Assembly (NCBI RefSeq): GCF_047675955.1
Contig: NC_132926.1
Coordinates: forward strand, 10,802,576-10,866,575
DNA length: 64,000 nucleotides
Source: Chlorocebus sabaeus
Lineage: Eukaryota > Chordata > Mammalia > Primates > Cercopithecidae
Reading direction: 5' to 3'
The translations under genes were made by a program, and so were the position numbers. Of the stretch, positions 22,780 through 33,400 are shown piece by piece (within the stretch, counting starts at the first letter, position 1; the number at the start of each line of letters is the position of its first letter). Below the pieces are notes generated by a model. It saw only the letters and a program-made list of their open reading frames with translations, made no database searches and was not told the DNA's origin.

Positions 22780-22900
22780 CATGAGGACCTGGCTCTGGAA
22801 TCTGAACCTCAGTTTCCTCATCTAGAAAAGGATCTATAAAAGGGCTCCTTGGTGGTTTGATTCTGAGGATTTAACTATAAGGACTCCAAAGTGCATGAGT
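22780..22900 (+). repeat. MIR SINE fragment
   Basis: Sense MIR: TGAACCTCAGTTTCCTCATC, then TAGAAAAGGATC, then TGAGGATTTAACTATAAGG. Confidence 0.75.
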
Positions 22901-23149
22901 GTGACAGTGCTTCGTAGCCATCCGTGCCCTCCACAGACAGACAGTCCTGTTGATCTTATTATCTCGGGCATTCCTGTGGGAGTGCGTCCTGTGAGATGGG
23001 CTTTGAGGGGATGGGAAGTGAGGAGATTCAGCTGTAGGGCTTGCCAAGTAAATACCCCCAGGCTTCCTGAAGGAGGAGATTCCAGAGCAGGCTGCTGGGA
23101 TGAGAATGAGTTTGCAAATTGAGTGGCAGGGCTGTCAGTGTGGGGAGGG

Positions 23150-23640
23150 GAATATTCCAAGTGGAGGAAACTGAGTACACAGAAGTTCGTGTGTTGAAAT
23201 AGTCTGGAGTTTGGCTTTGATCCTAGTAAGGGAAGATCCTCAAGCTAGTATTCTGTGCAGGAGGGCAGCCAACATGGGGGTTTGGGAAGCGGAGGCTGGT
23301 AAGGTAGGCAAGGCACCCTCGGCATGAAGGGCTTTGGATGCCAAGACCCTTGAGACTTTGGATTTCAGACCAAGGGAAGCCATGCTCGTGTAACTTGGGC
23401 GGAGCAGAGAGGGGAATCGAAGCGGGAGAGACCAGGGTGGCAAGAATCCAGTGGGGAGAGAGAGTGAGACTTGGCTGCGGTCAAGGCTGTGGGGATGTGG
23501 AAAAGGGAAAGTATTTGAGAGATGTTCCCGAGATGGCCCCAGTGGGGCTGCATGATGAATTGACTGTGGGGCGTGAGGCAGAGGGAAGATCTTACCACCT
23601 AGCTGGAGGGCCCAGACAGACACCGGGAACAAGAGTGAAG
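23150..23640 (+). repeat. Ancient L2-like repeat
   Basis: Text such as GAGACTTTGGATTTCAGACC, then TGGCAAGAATCCAGTGGGGA resembles the interior of a long old mammalian repeat seen several times in this window (also 28700, 42150 and 57880). Family uncertain. The overlapping frames here are repeat-derived. Confidence 0.5.
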
Positions 23641-23997
23641 TAGATGAGGGGATAATTAAGTGCTTAATTTATTGTTTGGATAGTTGCCTTGTACTATAAA
23701 CCCCGTTGCTCTAACGAGCTCATGACATCAGTCAGCAAGGAAAGTATGCCTAACGCATTGCCCATCACACTGGGGCCATCTGTGGGCACTGCCCAGATGT
23801 CTATCTGGACAGACACTCTGGCTGCCAGGCTTCTGGACTCAGTTTACAATTGGGGGTACCAACAAGTGCCAGGCCAGGGCACTGCTGCAAGATCCGTTCC
23901 TTAGAAGCTTCAGAATCCAAAAGGCCAGGGACTCCCAGGGGTATTAGTCCCAAAAAGGAAGGAAAGAGGCACAGAGTTGGGATTTCATTGTAATGCA

Positions 23998-24122
23998 AGA
24001 GCATGGGTCCTGCCCAGGGTCCAGGGGAGCTGGAGTCACGTCTAGCCCCCTTCCTGCTTATGTGACCTTGGGCTGGCCTCCAACCTTTCTGAGCCATCAT
24101 TGTCTTATCTGTGAATTCAAGC
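23998..24122 (+). repeat. MIR SINE
   Basis: Sense MIR: CTTATGTGACCTTGGGCTGG, then TTGTCTTATCTGTGAATTCA. The next Alu is inserted about 60 bp downstream. Confidence 0.75.
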
Positions 24123-24180
24123 AAGCACCCAGAAAGTGCTCTGTGAACCTCAGTTACCATGAAAAGATTCCCCCAGTTGA

Positions 24181-24469
24181 GGCCGTGGACAGTGGCTCAT
24201 GCCTGTAATTCCAGCACTTTGGGAGGCTGAGGTGGGTAGACCACGAGGTCAAGAGATGGAGACCATCCTGGCCAACATGGTAAAACTTCGTCTCCCTTAA
24301 AATACAAAAAATTAGCTGGGTGGTGGCGCACGCCTGTAGTCCCAGCTACTTGGGAGGCTGAAGCAGAAGAATCACTTGAACCTGGGAGGCGCGGAGGCTG
24401 CAGTGAGCTGAGATTGCACCACTGCACTCCAGCCTGACAACAAAGTGACACTCTGTCTCAAAAAAAAAG
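24181..24469 (+). mobile_element. Alu SINE with target duplication
   Basis: Complete sense Alu. An 18-bp duplication with one mismatch (AAAGATTCCCCCAGTTGA / AAAGATTCTCCCAGTTGA) is at 24163-24180 and 24470-24487. Confidence 0.96.
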
Positions 24470-24487
24470 AAAGATTCTCCCAGTTGA

Positions 24488-25059
24488 AAAAGATGTTGAA
24501 AACAACAGATATGTAAGAGCACCCACCTTACTTACCTCTCATGGACCACATCCCCAGCCTGGAGCTCCTGGGGATGCAGAGAATTGATTCTGTCCACCTA
24601 CACTGGAGGGGAAAAAGCAATTCACCCTTGATTCTATTACCGTGTTTATTGAGTCTTTTAAAGAGATTTTAAGTGTGTGACAAAGAGAGAGGGGTTTGTC
24701 TTGGAGGAACCCAGAGAGGCTTTTTGAAGAGAGTGCACCCCAAACAGGCCTTGGATAATAGTCTAGACCTTCTCGCCAGAGAAATAGCTCCTTGCACTTG
24801 CTCTTCTTATCAAGGTTGCTGGAAACATCTTTGCTGGAGGTGCTTAGGAGAATATCTGGCTAGAGGGGTAGGGGCGAGGGTGAAATGGAGCTGCATTTAC
24901 AGAGAATTTTATATGACATTGAGAAGGATCCATTTTTCATAGCAAGGAAAATCAAAACTGATAGAGATTATGGAAGGGCCAAAGCTTCCACTAGCCCATC
25001 TCCCCCAGGCCACCATTCCTCGTAACACTGACTGCAATTGCAATGGAGAGATTATCTGT
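24488..25059. other. Unique sequence, no gene seen
   Basis: No repeat or supported exon recognised. Confidence 0.4.
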
Positions 25060-25720
25060 TTGATTTTCTGCTTAAAATATGCACCACCACCATTCCTGCA
25101 ATAGAGGATGCCTGGCATAAGATAAGCACTCAATACATTTTTGTTGAACAAATGAATGAAGAAAGCAGAGGCAGTAGTCAAAGACATTCACGTGGAAACA
25201 AGATTTTCTTTTCACTTATCAGGTCACCAAAAATTAAAAAGCGATCACTCATACCTGGCTCATACACAGTGAGAATGAACAGCTCTCTGGACACTTTGTG
25301 GGGTGGTAGAGTTACAGATCTTCCCAGGGCACAGTTTGGCCACCAAAAACTTAAAAAATGCTCATGCTCTTTAACACAGCAGCATGACTGCTCAGGAGGG
25401 AGTCTCAGGAGTAGAAAGACGTGTCACCATAAGATACTGGAAACAACCTAAATGCTCAACACTAGAGGACTGGTTAAAAAACTGTGATGATCTTTGGAAT
25501 ATTATGGAGGTGTTTAAAATCACGATAGGGGTGTGTATATATGAAAACGTGCTCACAATGTGTTAAGCAGGGGAGAAGCAGTTGCCATTCCACAATGTAT
25601 ACATACACCAAGTGAGCCTGAGGGACTATGACCTTTTCTGTGCATTTTTATTGTCTCTTTTTTTTTTGCCTACCTGTATTTTGACATTAAAAAAAAAAAA
25701 AAGGAGAAAGTATTACTGCT
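25060..25720 (+). mobile_element. Old MIR/L2 end, then L1M-like LINE fragment
   Basis: CCTGGCATAAGATAAGCACT, then CAATACATTTTTGTTGAACA is a SINE/LINE end. From about 25200, CACCATAAGATACTGGAAAC, then AACCTAAATGCTCAACACTA, then GAGGACTGGTTAAA match the ORF2 3' region of an old LINE in sense orientation. It ends in an A run near 25690. Confidence 0.6.
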
Positions 25721-26774
25721 CTAAAGCAATAAAGCTGTGTCCGCACTGGTGTTTTCTTTTAAGAAGAAGAAGAAAGTGAAGGTGGTGGAAGCAGGAACTG
25801 TGCCAGAGTTTCTTAGACTTTCCTCTGTCCTGATGGTGCCTCTGCTTCCCGAGGGGCTCTCTGATCATCCAGGGACACCCCCAATTCTCTCCTCCAAGAC
25901 AGGGAACAACTAGGACAGCCACAGGTCCTCCCTTCCCAGGAACAGTTGTGGTGTCTGTCTCATGACAGCCCTTTGGGGGCACCGCCTTTCAGCTGGGGTC
26001 CTCAGGACCACACTGTTGGTGATGACCACAAGCCCCGTCAGAGGCTCATTCTCAGCCACTTCCTCATTCCTGGGTCCTGGGCTTAGCCTCGTGTCCAGAG
26101 TCGGCCGGAGCTGGCTCCAGGTCCCTGCTATGCCGCCCATCCGTGGTACTGCCTCACCTCTCAGAGCCGTCTCGCATGTAACTCAGGGTTGCTATATCCA
26201 GATTGTGGGGTGTTGCACTCTCTGCTGCCCGCTTCCTCTCCCACAGCCTTCCTCGCTGGGCTCTCCTCCACGGCCCAGATATTTCTTTTCTGCTGCTTAC
26301 TGAGGGACAGCCAGAGAGACAGGTCCTTCTCTTTTCACCATCCTGGAAGCTTCTCCTGGTGGTTTTTGACACTGGTAGGGGCTGGCAGCAGGGTCCCTAT
26401 CCAGAGGCCAGAGGTGAGAATGGAACCACACAGAAAGGGCACCACAGTCTGGAGGAACAACTTGACGGACATCACTACCCCCCTTTCCCCAGCTCTCCCC
26501 TTCTCCAGGTTCCAGATAGTGGAGGTGGTGGGGGAGGGGGTAGGGAATATCTGTGGGGGGTAGGGTGGGGATGTTGTTGGGGGAAGCAGGTGATGAGGAT
26601 GGAAGGGAGGCAGCAGAAGTGTTCCAGGTCTCTGCCACGTCTACAGGGTTCCCCTCTGGGTTCCTTTGCAGAGGCTCTGCCTTCCAGCTGGGCATTCCAT
26701 TATTATTCCTGGTGACCAGATGGGAAGATGAAGCTACCAGAAGCTTGTTCAGTTCATTCCTCTGGGGTGCGCTT
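25721..26774. other. GC-richer unique block, no gene assigned
   Basis: Unique DNA with overlapping frames of 110-170 codons on both strands. On the minus strand GAGAGGTGAGG (about 26154-26164) looks like a 5' splice site, but no good upstream acceptor was found. Composition alone could explain the frames. Confidence 0.35.
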
Positions 26775-26945
26775 GGGAGAACCTAGGCTCTGGAGTCAGG
26801 CCAGGCAGAAAACTGCCTCCCCTATTTCCACATAGGATGTTCTTGGGCAAGTCATTTGTCTCTCTTGAGTCTTGGTTTCCCAATCTGTAAAATGGGTTAT
26901 AAACTCTTTGAGAGGGTCACTGTGAAGTCCAGCAATAATGTAGTC
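26775..26945 (+). repeat. MIR SINE
   Basis: Sense MIR: TTCTTGGGCAAGTCATTTGT, then TTTCCCAATCTGTAAAATGG. Confidence 0.9.
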
Positions 26946-27314
26946 AGATCACCCAGCCCCGTGCATGATATCATGTATAAACACAATAATTGACTGTAAC
27001 TTTTTCTTTCAATAATAATAATTGCTCTGACTCTAGAGTCCACAAAGATCTGGAGATCTAAAGAAGAGTATGGAGTGAGCACAGCCCGGGGAAAACAAGA
27101 TCTTCTTCCTTTGAGATGGAATCCATGTGGGCACAAATATTAAAATTCAAAGGAAATCATGCTTTCCCTGCTCTCCACCCAAATAAGAATGATCTGACAT
27201 TTCCCGACAGGTTTTCCTCTTTCCTCCACACCATGTGGAATGGCCAGTTTTACACACCTGTGTTTTTAGTGAACTGTTTCAAGCATGCAGTTGCCTCAGC
27301 AATAGAAGGGCGAC

Positions 27315-27478
27315 AGACAAAAACAGAAGCACCTACTCTGGGTCAGGCATGAGCTCTTGCGTCTGCAGAGCATTCTGGAGCCTGAAAAGTCCAGTGACTT
27401 GCCTCAGCAAAGTCTGAGTGGCAAAGCTGAGTCTTGAACCCAAATCTGTCTGGCGCCGGCCTGTCAACGTCTGCTTTT
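27315..27478 (-). repeat. MIR SINE
   Basis: Antisense MIR: CCTACTCTGGGTCAGGCATG, then AGTGGCAAAGCTGAGTCTTG, then AACCCAAATCTGTCTGG. Confidence 0.85.
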
Positions 27479-27572
27479 TTTCTCATTGCCATTATTCCTC
27501 CCACCTCATTGACTCTTTGATTTAAAAAACGTATGCTTTCAAGCATAATACTGTTTACAAACTTGCAGTGGA

Positions 27573-27612
27573 GTAAGGTGTGTGTGTGTGTTAGTGTGTA
27601 GTGTGTAGTGGG
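27573..27612. repeat. (TG)n / GTGTAGT microsatellite
   Basis: GTGTGTGTGTGTTAG followed by repeated GTGTAGT units. Confidence 0.85.
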
Positions 27613-27779
27613 TTTCCCATTCTGTGTGTGGCTCTGTGCATGAAGGAAAAAATAAAAACACAATGAATGCCCCTGAGTTGTCTCACATCAGGAGAGTGGC
27701 TGCCTTTTCCCCCACCCCAGGGTGGCTGTGGCATTGTGAGCAGGCTGCAGACCCCCCAAGCAACCAGAACATTCTGTAC

Positions 27780-28110
27780 CTTGTGGCAATTAGTCCCCAC
27801 TTGGCTTAAGGACTCCGACATCAAAGGAGGTCTCCGCCTGCTGCCCAAGGGAGGCCAGGGGAATGCCTCCAAACGAAGCCCTTTCCCCCTCATTAGGGGG
27901 CTCCAGCCACCAGCAAAGCAGACTCGGACAACAGATCCGGCCCCATCAAAGGCCCCCTTCCCCCGGGAAGGCCTCTGTAATCCGGGGCCTGAGTACGCCC
28001 TGCCCCCTCCCCTAGGGCGGCTTTTGAGCCGCCGTCTGGGGACACCTGACTACTCTCCAGTTCAAAGCCAAGTGAATGCATTAACAAGACAAAACACCAT
28101 TTTCCTGTCT
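27780..28110. other. Candidate regulatory block with twin TCF/LEF motifs
   Basis: Unique, CpG-containing block. ATCAAAGG, a TCF/LEF core, occurs twice in the same orientation (27820-27827 and 27945-27952). Homeobox-type words GGCAATTAGTCC and CTCATTAGGGG are also present, as is GCGGCTTTTGAGCCGC (28017-28032), which has inverted-repeat arms. No exon or repeat recognised. Confidence 0.35.
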
Positions 28111-28496
28111 CAAAATTCCTAGGGTCCTGCTTTGAGCTGCCTGCAGTTCAGGCCTGGAGGATACACAATCCCTCCCCACTTAGCCATGGGGCCTGAAGTC
28201 AGGCCCCTCCTCTGTCTTCTCCCCAGCCTTTGAAAGCCCAGGAACACAAACAGGGGCTAACTTAAGCCACTCAGCAAGGCCTCTTCAGACCTAATCTCTC
28301 CTCAGTAAGGTAGGTGGCCAATCTGGAGCCAGCCCTCCTGAGAGCCAGGGCTGAGCGGGGAGAAAGCAGGCAGGCTCTGAGGTTGCAGGCTTCCTCTGCA
28401 AGCAAAGAGACTGTTTCTTCTGTACCAGAGCAAGTGATGCATGAGGAAGGGCTACAAACAGTCTCCCTTCATGGAAGAAAAGCACCAGATTTAGCC

Positions 28497-28675
28497 ATTT
28501 ACTCATCCATCTACTCACTTGTTCACCCATCCATCTATCCACACATCTACCAACCCACCTGTCCATCCATCCATCCATCCATCCATCCATCCATCCATCC
28601 ATCATTCATCCTTCCTTCTGTCTGTCCATCCATCTGTCATTCATCTATTTCTCCATTCATCCATCCAGCCCATTG
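28497..28675 (+). repeat. (CCAT)n array
   Basis: A pure run of about ten CCAT units near 28562-28602 is flanked on both sides by decayed CATC/CTAT/CACC units. Confidence 0.95.
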
Positions 28676-28699
28676 CATGCCAGATCCTGTTTCAATCCC

Positions 28700-29060
28700 T
28701 GGTTTTCCAGAAAGGAATTACATACAGATCCTGCCCTCAAGCAAATCCCAGTCTATAGGAAGAACAAACAATACCTCGCGGCTTAAGAGAGGGCCGTCTG
28801 AGAGGGAGCAGGGAGATCAGAGGATGGAGTCTGCGGTACTCAGGAAAATAGCACAGAAGGTATGAAACCTGGAACTGAAAGATGAACAAAAGCTTTACCA
28901 AGGAGAAAGGGAAAAGATGGCGTTCCAGGCGGCACATGCAAAATCACGGAGGCCTGAAACAGCCGAGAGTGTCGGTGTAGCTACTAGTTGTTTGGCTCCT
29001 GCAGTTTGTATGAAAGATTGAGGTCGGGGTATGTGGGGAGGATCATAAAAGGTGAGGCTG
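28700..29060 (+). repeat. Ancient L2-like repeat
   Basis: CAGATCCTGCCCTCAAGCAA near the start and GTTCCAGGCGGCACATGCAA, then AATCACGGAGGCCTGAAA near the end fit the same old family as at 42150 and 57880. Confidence 0.55.
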
Positions 29061-29125
29061 GGGCTAGAGAATGTGAGTCCCATCATTCCATGAACTCCAT
29101 TCTTCAACAAGCACTCAAATCCTCC

Positions 29126-29530
29126 TGCACACGCACAAGTGCACACGCATACACACATATACACTTACACAAACAAGTTCCCACATATGCAAACAGCAAG
29201 TATATGCACCAGTACACAGAAGCGAATACCTTTACACACAACATGCTAATGCAAATGCAAATATGCTCATGCATGTGCAAGCACGTGCACAGTAATGTGC
29301 TCACATGCACATAAGCACATCTACCCACATTTGAACATGCTCTCATATACACACAAGCATGTGATTACATACAAACTCACACGTATGAAATGTCCTAGTG
29401 TATATACTCAAACCCTAACACAACACACAGGCAAACAACACAAACCCACTATGACATCCATGTTCACCCATACAAGCTATGTGTGTGTGTGAACATGCAC
29501 AAGTGTGCAATGCGTACTCACACGCACACA
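29126..29530 (+). repeat. Long decayed CA-rich array
   Basis: About 400 bases built from CACA, CATG, CACG and ACAT words, with no pure run. It looks like a decayed (CA)n-derived array. The Cys/His/Thr-rich open frames across it are artefacts. Confidence 0.85.
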
Positions 29531-30289
29531 GCACCAGGGAAAGGCCAGGAATAGGAGGCCTGCCTCTAATTATTCCTCAGTCATAAAAATGTGCCCCAGG
29601 CAGTGAAACTTGGCAGAGCTGGGCCATCAGCTGTGCTTGGGCTGGAGCCGGGTGTTCCTGGGCTTCACTTGGCTTTGCCAACATGGCAGGGCTTCCCATC
29701 CTGATGTCAGCCTCCTTTCCTTTCCTAGCCCTCCTGAGCCAGTGCTGTTCCCACTGTGAGAGCTGCCTTCTACAGCCATTGCCTTGCTTGAGTTATGAGA
29801 TAAGCCTGAATATGTTCAGCATCCCACCACAGGGCAGAATGGCCAGAGCCAGCCCTATGATGTTGTCTCCTGGACAAATGCGCAGCCAGCTTTGGGCAGG
29901 GCAGCAACATTCCAGGTGCAAGACCCAGTGGGCTTCATCCTACTCTTCCAGTTCCATCTTACAGGCTTCCCCAATGGATGCCCTCTGCTACAGCCACCCT
30001 GGATCTTCCCTGGACCCCATTTAATTCCTGATGGGATTGGTCATCAACATCAAGCCATAGCTCAATGCCTCTAAGTCTTAGAGACTGGGGTTTTCCTGGA
30101 GAAATAAGAGGTGGGGTATGATGGGGGTGACATTAGCTGAGCTCTCTTCATTCAAGATCACTGTTGAGGCACTGTTTTACTTAGCCATGGCCCTTCTCTG
30201 ATTCCAAATCCAGTCATCCATCCTCCAACCCACTTCCTGCCTGTCCCACTTCCTGTATTTTTACATCTCCTCTGTCTACTCATCTTTCT
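29531..30289. other. Unique block with candidate regulatory core
   Basis: The first about 130 bases hold CTCTAATTATTCC, CCTCAGTCATAAAAATG, a TTGGCAGAGCTGGGCCA dyad and CATCAGCTGTG. The rest is unique, with weak open frames. No gene recognised. Confidence 0.35.
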
Positions 30290-30612
30290 ATCCAGTTATC
30301 CAGTTACAGACACAATTCTTAAACAATCTACCCATTTACCCATCCCCTAAAATTTTCAACCATCCATCTATCCATCCTTCCACTGATTTACTCATTCTCC
30401 ATCTATTTACTCATTCATTTTATATTTGTCCATCCACCTACCCACTCAGACATCCATCCATTCATCCATTGCTCATCCATCTAACCATCCATGTTTTGAA
30501 CACCTACCTGTCCAATCATCTGCTCATCCACCTGTCCATCTGTTCATATATCTACCCATCTGTCTATCTGTTTGTTCATCCATTCAGCCAGCCAGCCATA
30601 TGCTGATCTATT
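30290..30612 (+). repeat. Decayed (CCAT)n array
   Basis: About 320 bases of CATCCATC, CTATCCA, CACCTAC and TCATCCAT words without a long pure run. It is an older relative of the array at 28.5 kb. Confidence 0.9.
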
Positions 30613-30639
30613 CATAGACACTGAAATAAAAAAGACCTG

Positions 30640-31100
30640 GATTTGAATCCTTACATCACCACTTACTACCAGTAGCAGACACTGTCATTTCTCTTCCCAC
30701 ATCCTCCAAGTCCTTACCACCTCAATGCACATAGGTCTGAATTCCAACTACCAGAACCTAAATCTTTTTGCCTGAGGGCTTCCTCTGCAGCTGACCCTTG
30801 CCTGTCTCTATATTAAAAGCTGGAGGTGATGGGGCATTAATACCCCTGGGAGGCAGCCCCCAAGCAATGACTAGCCAGAGTTGGTGTATAAATACCCCAG
30901 CTTCGTTGTCCTTGGGTGGGATGACTCTGAAGTAGGTGGTCTTTACTGGTGCCTGGAGTTTCCAGAAAGATTAAGCTCCATTTTCCCACAGTTATCACTT
31001 GCTTGATACCATACCACTTTGTTATTTCACCTCCCAAATAAATTACTTGCATTTATATCCTTGTTTCAAGGTTGGCTTCTGGAGAACCCAAACTAAGGCA
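30640..31100 (+). mobile_element. LTR-like repeat, family uncertain
   Basis: CCTCCCAAATAAATTACTTG, then TTGTTTCAAGGTTGGCTTCT, then GGAGAACCCAAACTAAGGCA is the recurring 3' end of a mammalian LTR-like repeat. The AATAAA at about 31038 would be its polyadenylation signal. No internal coding sequence is present. Confidence 0.5.
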
Positions 31101-31123
31101 CTACGTATGTGACTTGGACAAAT

Positions 31124-31417
31124 TTTTTTTTTTTTCCTCTGAGACAGAGTCTCGCTCTATTGCCCAGGCTGGAGTGCAATGGCACGATCTCTGCTCACTG
31201 CAACCTCTGCCACCCGGGCTCAAGCAATTCTGCCTCAATCTCCCAAGTAGCTGGGATTACAGGCGCTCACCATCACGGCCAGCTAATTTTTTGTATTTTT
31301 AGTAGAGAGATGGTTTCACCATGTTGTCCAGACTGTTTTTGAACTGACGTCAAATTATCTGCCCGCCTCGGCCTTCCAAAATGCTGGGATTACAGGCTTG
31401 AGCCACCGCGCCTGGCC
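31124..31417 (-). mobile_element. Alu SINE
   Basis: Antisense full-length Alu: poly(T) at 31123, ending CCGCGCCTGGCC. GGACAAAT (31116-31123) and GGACAGAT (31418-31425) are a probable decayed target duplication. Confidence 0.94.
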
Positions 31418-31529
31418 GGACAGATTATTTAAGTTAGTATGATGCATATCATTGGATAAGCATTCAACAAAAGTAGTTATTGCTTTTATGATACACTACC
31501 ATTGGCAATAATAGTAATACATAGGAGAT

Positions 31530-31755
31530 GGCGGAGGTAGTGGTGATAATGTTGGAGGTGGTGATGATGGCGGTAATGTTGGAGGTGGTGATGATGGCGG
31601 TAATGTTGGAGGTGGTGATGATGGCGGTAATGTTGGAGGTGGTGATGATGGCGGTAATGTTGGAGGTGGTGATGATGGCGGTAATGTTGGAGGTGGTGAT
31701 GATGGCGGTAATGTTGGAGGTGGTGATGACGGCGGTGAGAGCAGTGATGGAAGAG
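31530..31755 (+). repeat. 27-bp minisatellite, seven copies
   Basis: The 27-bp unit (starting GGTAATGTTGGAGGTGGTGA and ending TGATGGC) recurs with AATGTTGGA at 31548, 31575, 31602, 31629, 31656, 31683 and 31710. Decayed GGT/GAT edges flank it. As 27 is a multiple of three and the unit has no stop in several frames, several frames on both strands stay open with a 9-residue period. These are not evidence of a protein. Confidence 0.96.
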
Positions 31756-32814
31756 GTGGTGGCAATGGTGGCGGTGAGACATTTTTGTAGGAGCTTGGCC
31801 ACTTTCTGGGGTCTTCCTATCGATCTTTGTAAACCTTCTTACTTTGTCCCCTGTCCCCACATTTCAAAGCACGGTTTCCTGAGCAGGAACTTGAAGAGGA
31901 AGATCGTGAGGGAAGGGGCTGGGGGCTTGAGAAATGGCTCCCAAGTCACAGAGAGGAAGGGGAGAGGAAGGGTAAGCAGAGCAGAAGCTAAGCTAACAAG
32001 GCCTGGGTTTGTCAATAAGAGGTACTTCCACGCTTGCTTTATTTTCCTCTTTAAATCTCTTTCCATTGAGAGCCAGGAACTGCTTCTCAAATGTTCCTTG
32101 TGAGAAGAAAACAGTCAAACCTTGTCTTCTGAGCTCCTCACTGCCCTGGGATGGCCTGGACACCAGGGCCTAAGGGGCCTGAGGGGCTCTAAGCTGTGGC
32201 CCAGCAGCTGGAGGCCCAGAGAGGAGGAAGAATACCCTAGGGTCACCCAGCGTAAGTGGGGCTAAAATGGGATATCTTGGCTTCCCATTATGACTTTAGC
32301 CAACACATCACAAACTATGAGCCCTGAGCCACCCGGAGACAGAGAGGAAAAGAGTGAAAGGACCAGCTGGGCACAAAGACAGAAAAAGACAATAGAATAC
32401 CAGGCCTCTGAGGTCTTGCAGCTCACACTTCCCCCCGAACCCACTGGGGCCCTAGAGGAGCTTCCCAGTCCTTTGAGCCAGTCCTGGGAACTCCCCAAGC
32501 CCCACCTACCCCACCCAGGGATCCCAGAATGGGAAGGACCGCAGTTCTTGGGAGACAGACTCTGGGTCTCCAGGGTGGCGTCGTGGCAGGGCCCAGACTC
32601 ATGCAGGGGCCTCCACCCCACCCCAAGGGATATCAACCACCATCACATGCTGGGGAGAGCAGACGGGCAGGGGCAGAGTGGCGCCAGGCCCTGGGCTGGC
32701 CACTGCAGGAAGACCTGCTAGCACCTGCGGGCACAGCTCCTCACCCCTGCCTCTCCCCTGTGCAGGCCTCATTAACACCCTCCCTGGGGCTGGGGGTGGA
32801 GGGCAGAGGGAAAC
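31756..32814. other. Unique sequence with an unexplained open frame
   Basis: Mostly unique. A plus-strand frame of 143 codons at 32290-32721 is Pro/Glu/Ser-rich with no domain, and it is matched by overlapping frames on the other strand. It is most likely a compositional frame. No gene called. Confidence 0.35.
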
Positions 32815-33010
32815 AGCTGAGGCAGTGGAAAGAGTCCAGCTTAGGCCCTTAACTGGTCGTGTGACTTTCACAAACCATCACTTTTCTGTGTCTCCAATTT
32901 TTCATCAGTACAACTAGGGTCACAGCACATACAAAACAGAGTCCAGTAAGGGAAGCCCACATGGAGCACCTATCAAGTGCCAAGCATGCAGTAGGTGCTC
33001 AATCATGGAC
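32815..33010 (+). repeat. MIR SINE
   Basis: Sense MIR: AAGAGTCCAGCTTAGG, then CGTGTGACTTTCACAAACCA, then GGTGCTCAATCATGG at the 3' end. Confidence 0.75.
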
Positions 33011-33138
33011 AGCTGTAGTTATGTATCTCTAGGGCTTACAAAGCAGCCCCTTCCTTCCCAAATTCATGGCGCTGCCGGAAACCTTGGCCACACCTTCAGA
33101 CTTCTCAATGGGAGTGTCTCCCTCCCCAGCTCGCCAAA

Positions 33139-33150
33139 GCCCCCTAGTGG
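33139..33150 (-). promoter_or_regulatory. CTCF-like core motif
   Basis: The minus strand reads CCACTAGGGGGC, matching the 12 central positions of the CTCF consensus CCASYAGRKGGC. It lies in unique DNA between two MIRs. Occupancy is untested. Confidence 0.45.
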
Positions 33151-33239
33151 AGCAGAGCCTGGTGAGGAGTGGGCCCAGGTCTACACCCTAGGCCGTGCCA
33201 CCTCTCTGAGATCTGGCAAGTGGTCAGTGCTCGTCAGGT

Positions 33240-33400
33240 GTGCCCTGGCCCCAGGGGCCACTCTTAGCTCTGCCGCGTACAGAAAGCCTATGCAGCCTAC
33301 TGGTGAATCCCTGTTTTCTCATCTGCACAGTGGGATAAAAACAGTATCTATCCCCACAGGGCTGTTGTGAGGGTGGAAGGAGAGAAGGGGTATGATGCTT
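33240..33400 (+). repeat. MIR SINE
   Basis: Sense MIR: CTGTTTTCTCATCTGCACAG, then TGGGATAAAAACAGTATCTA, then AGGGCTGTTGTGAGGGTGG. Confidence 0.88.

Noticed and set aside
26189..26715. Open frames of 124-170 codons, with a minus-strand GAGAGGTGAGG donor nearby.
   Set aside because: No good acceptor or recognisable protein; not enough to call an exon.
28314..29352. Frames rich in Ile/His/Pro/Ser or Cys/Met/Thr near the microsatellite cluster.
   Set aside because: Derived from CCAT and CA arrays.
31464..32103. Long frames with a 9-residue period on both strands.
   Set aside because: Produced by the 27-bp minisatellite; not a protein repeat family.
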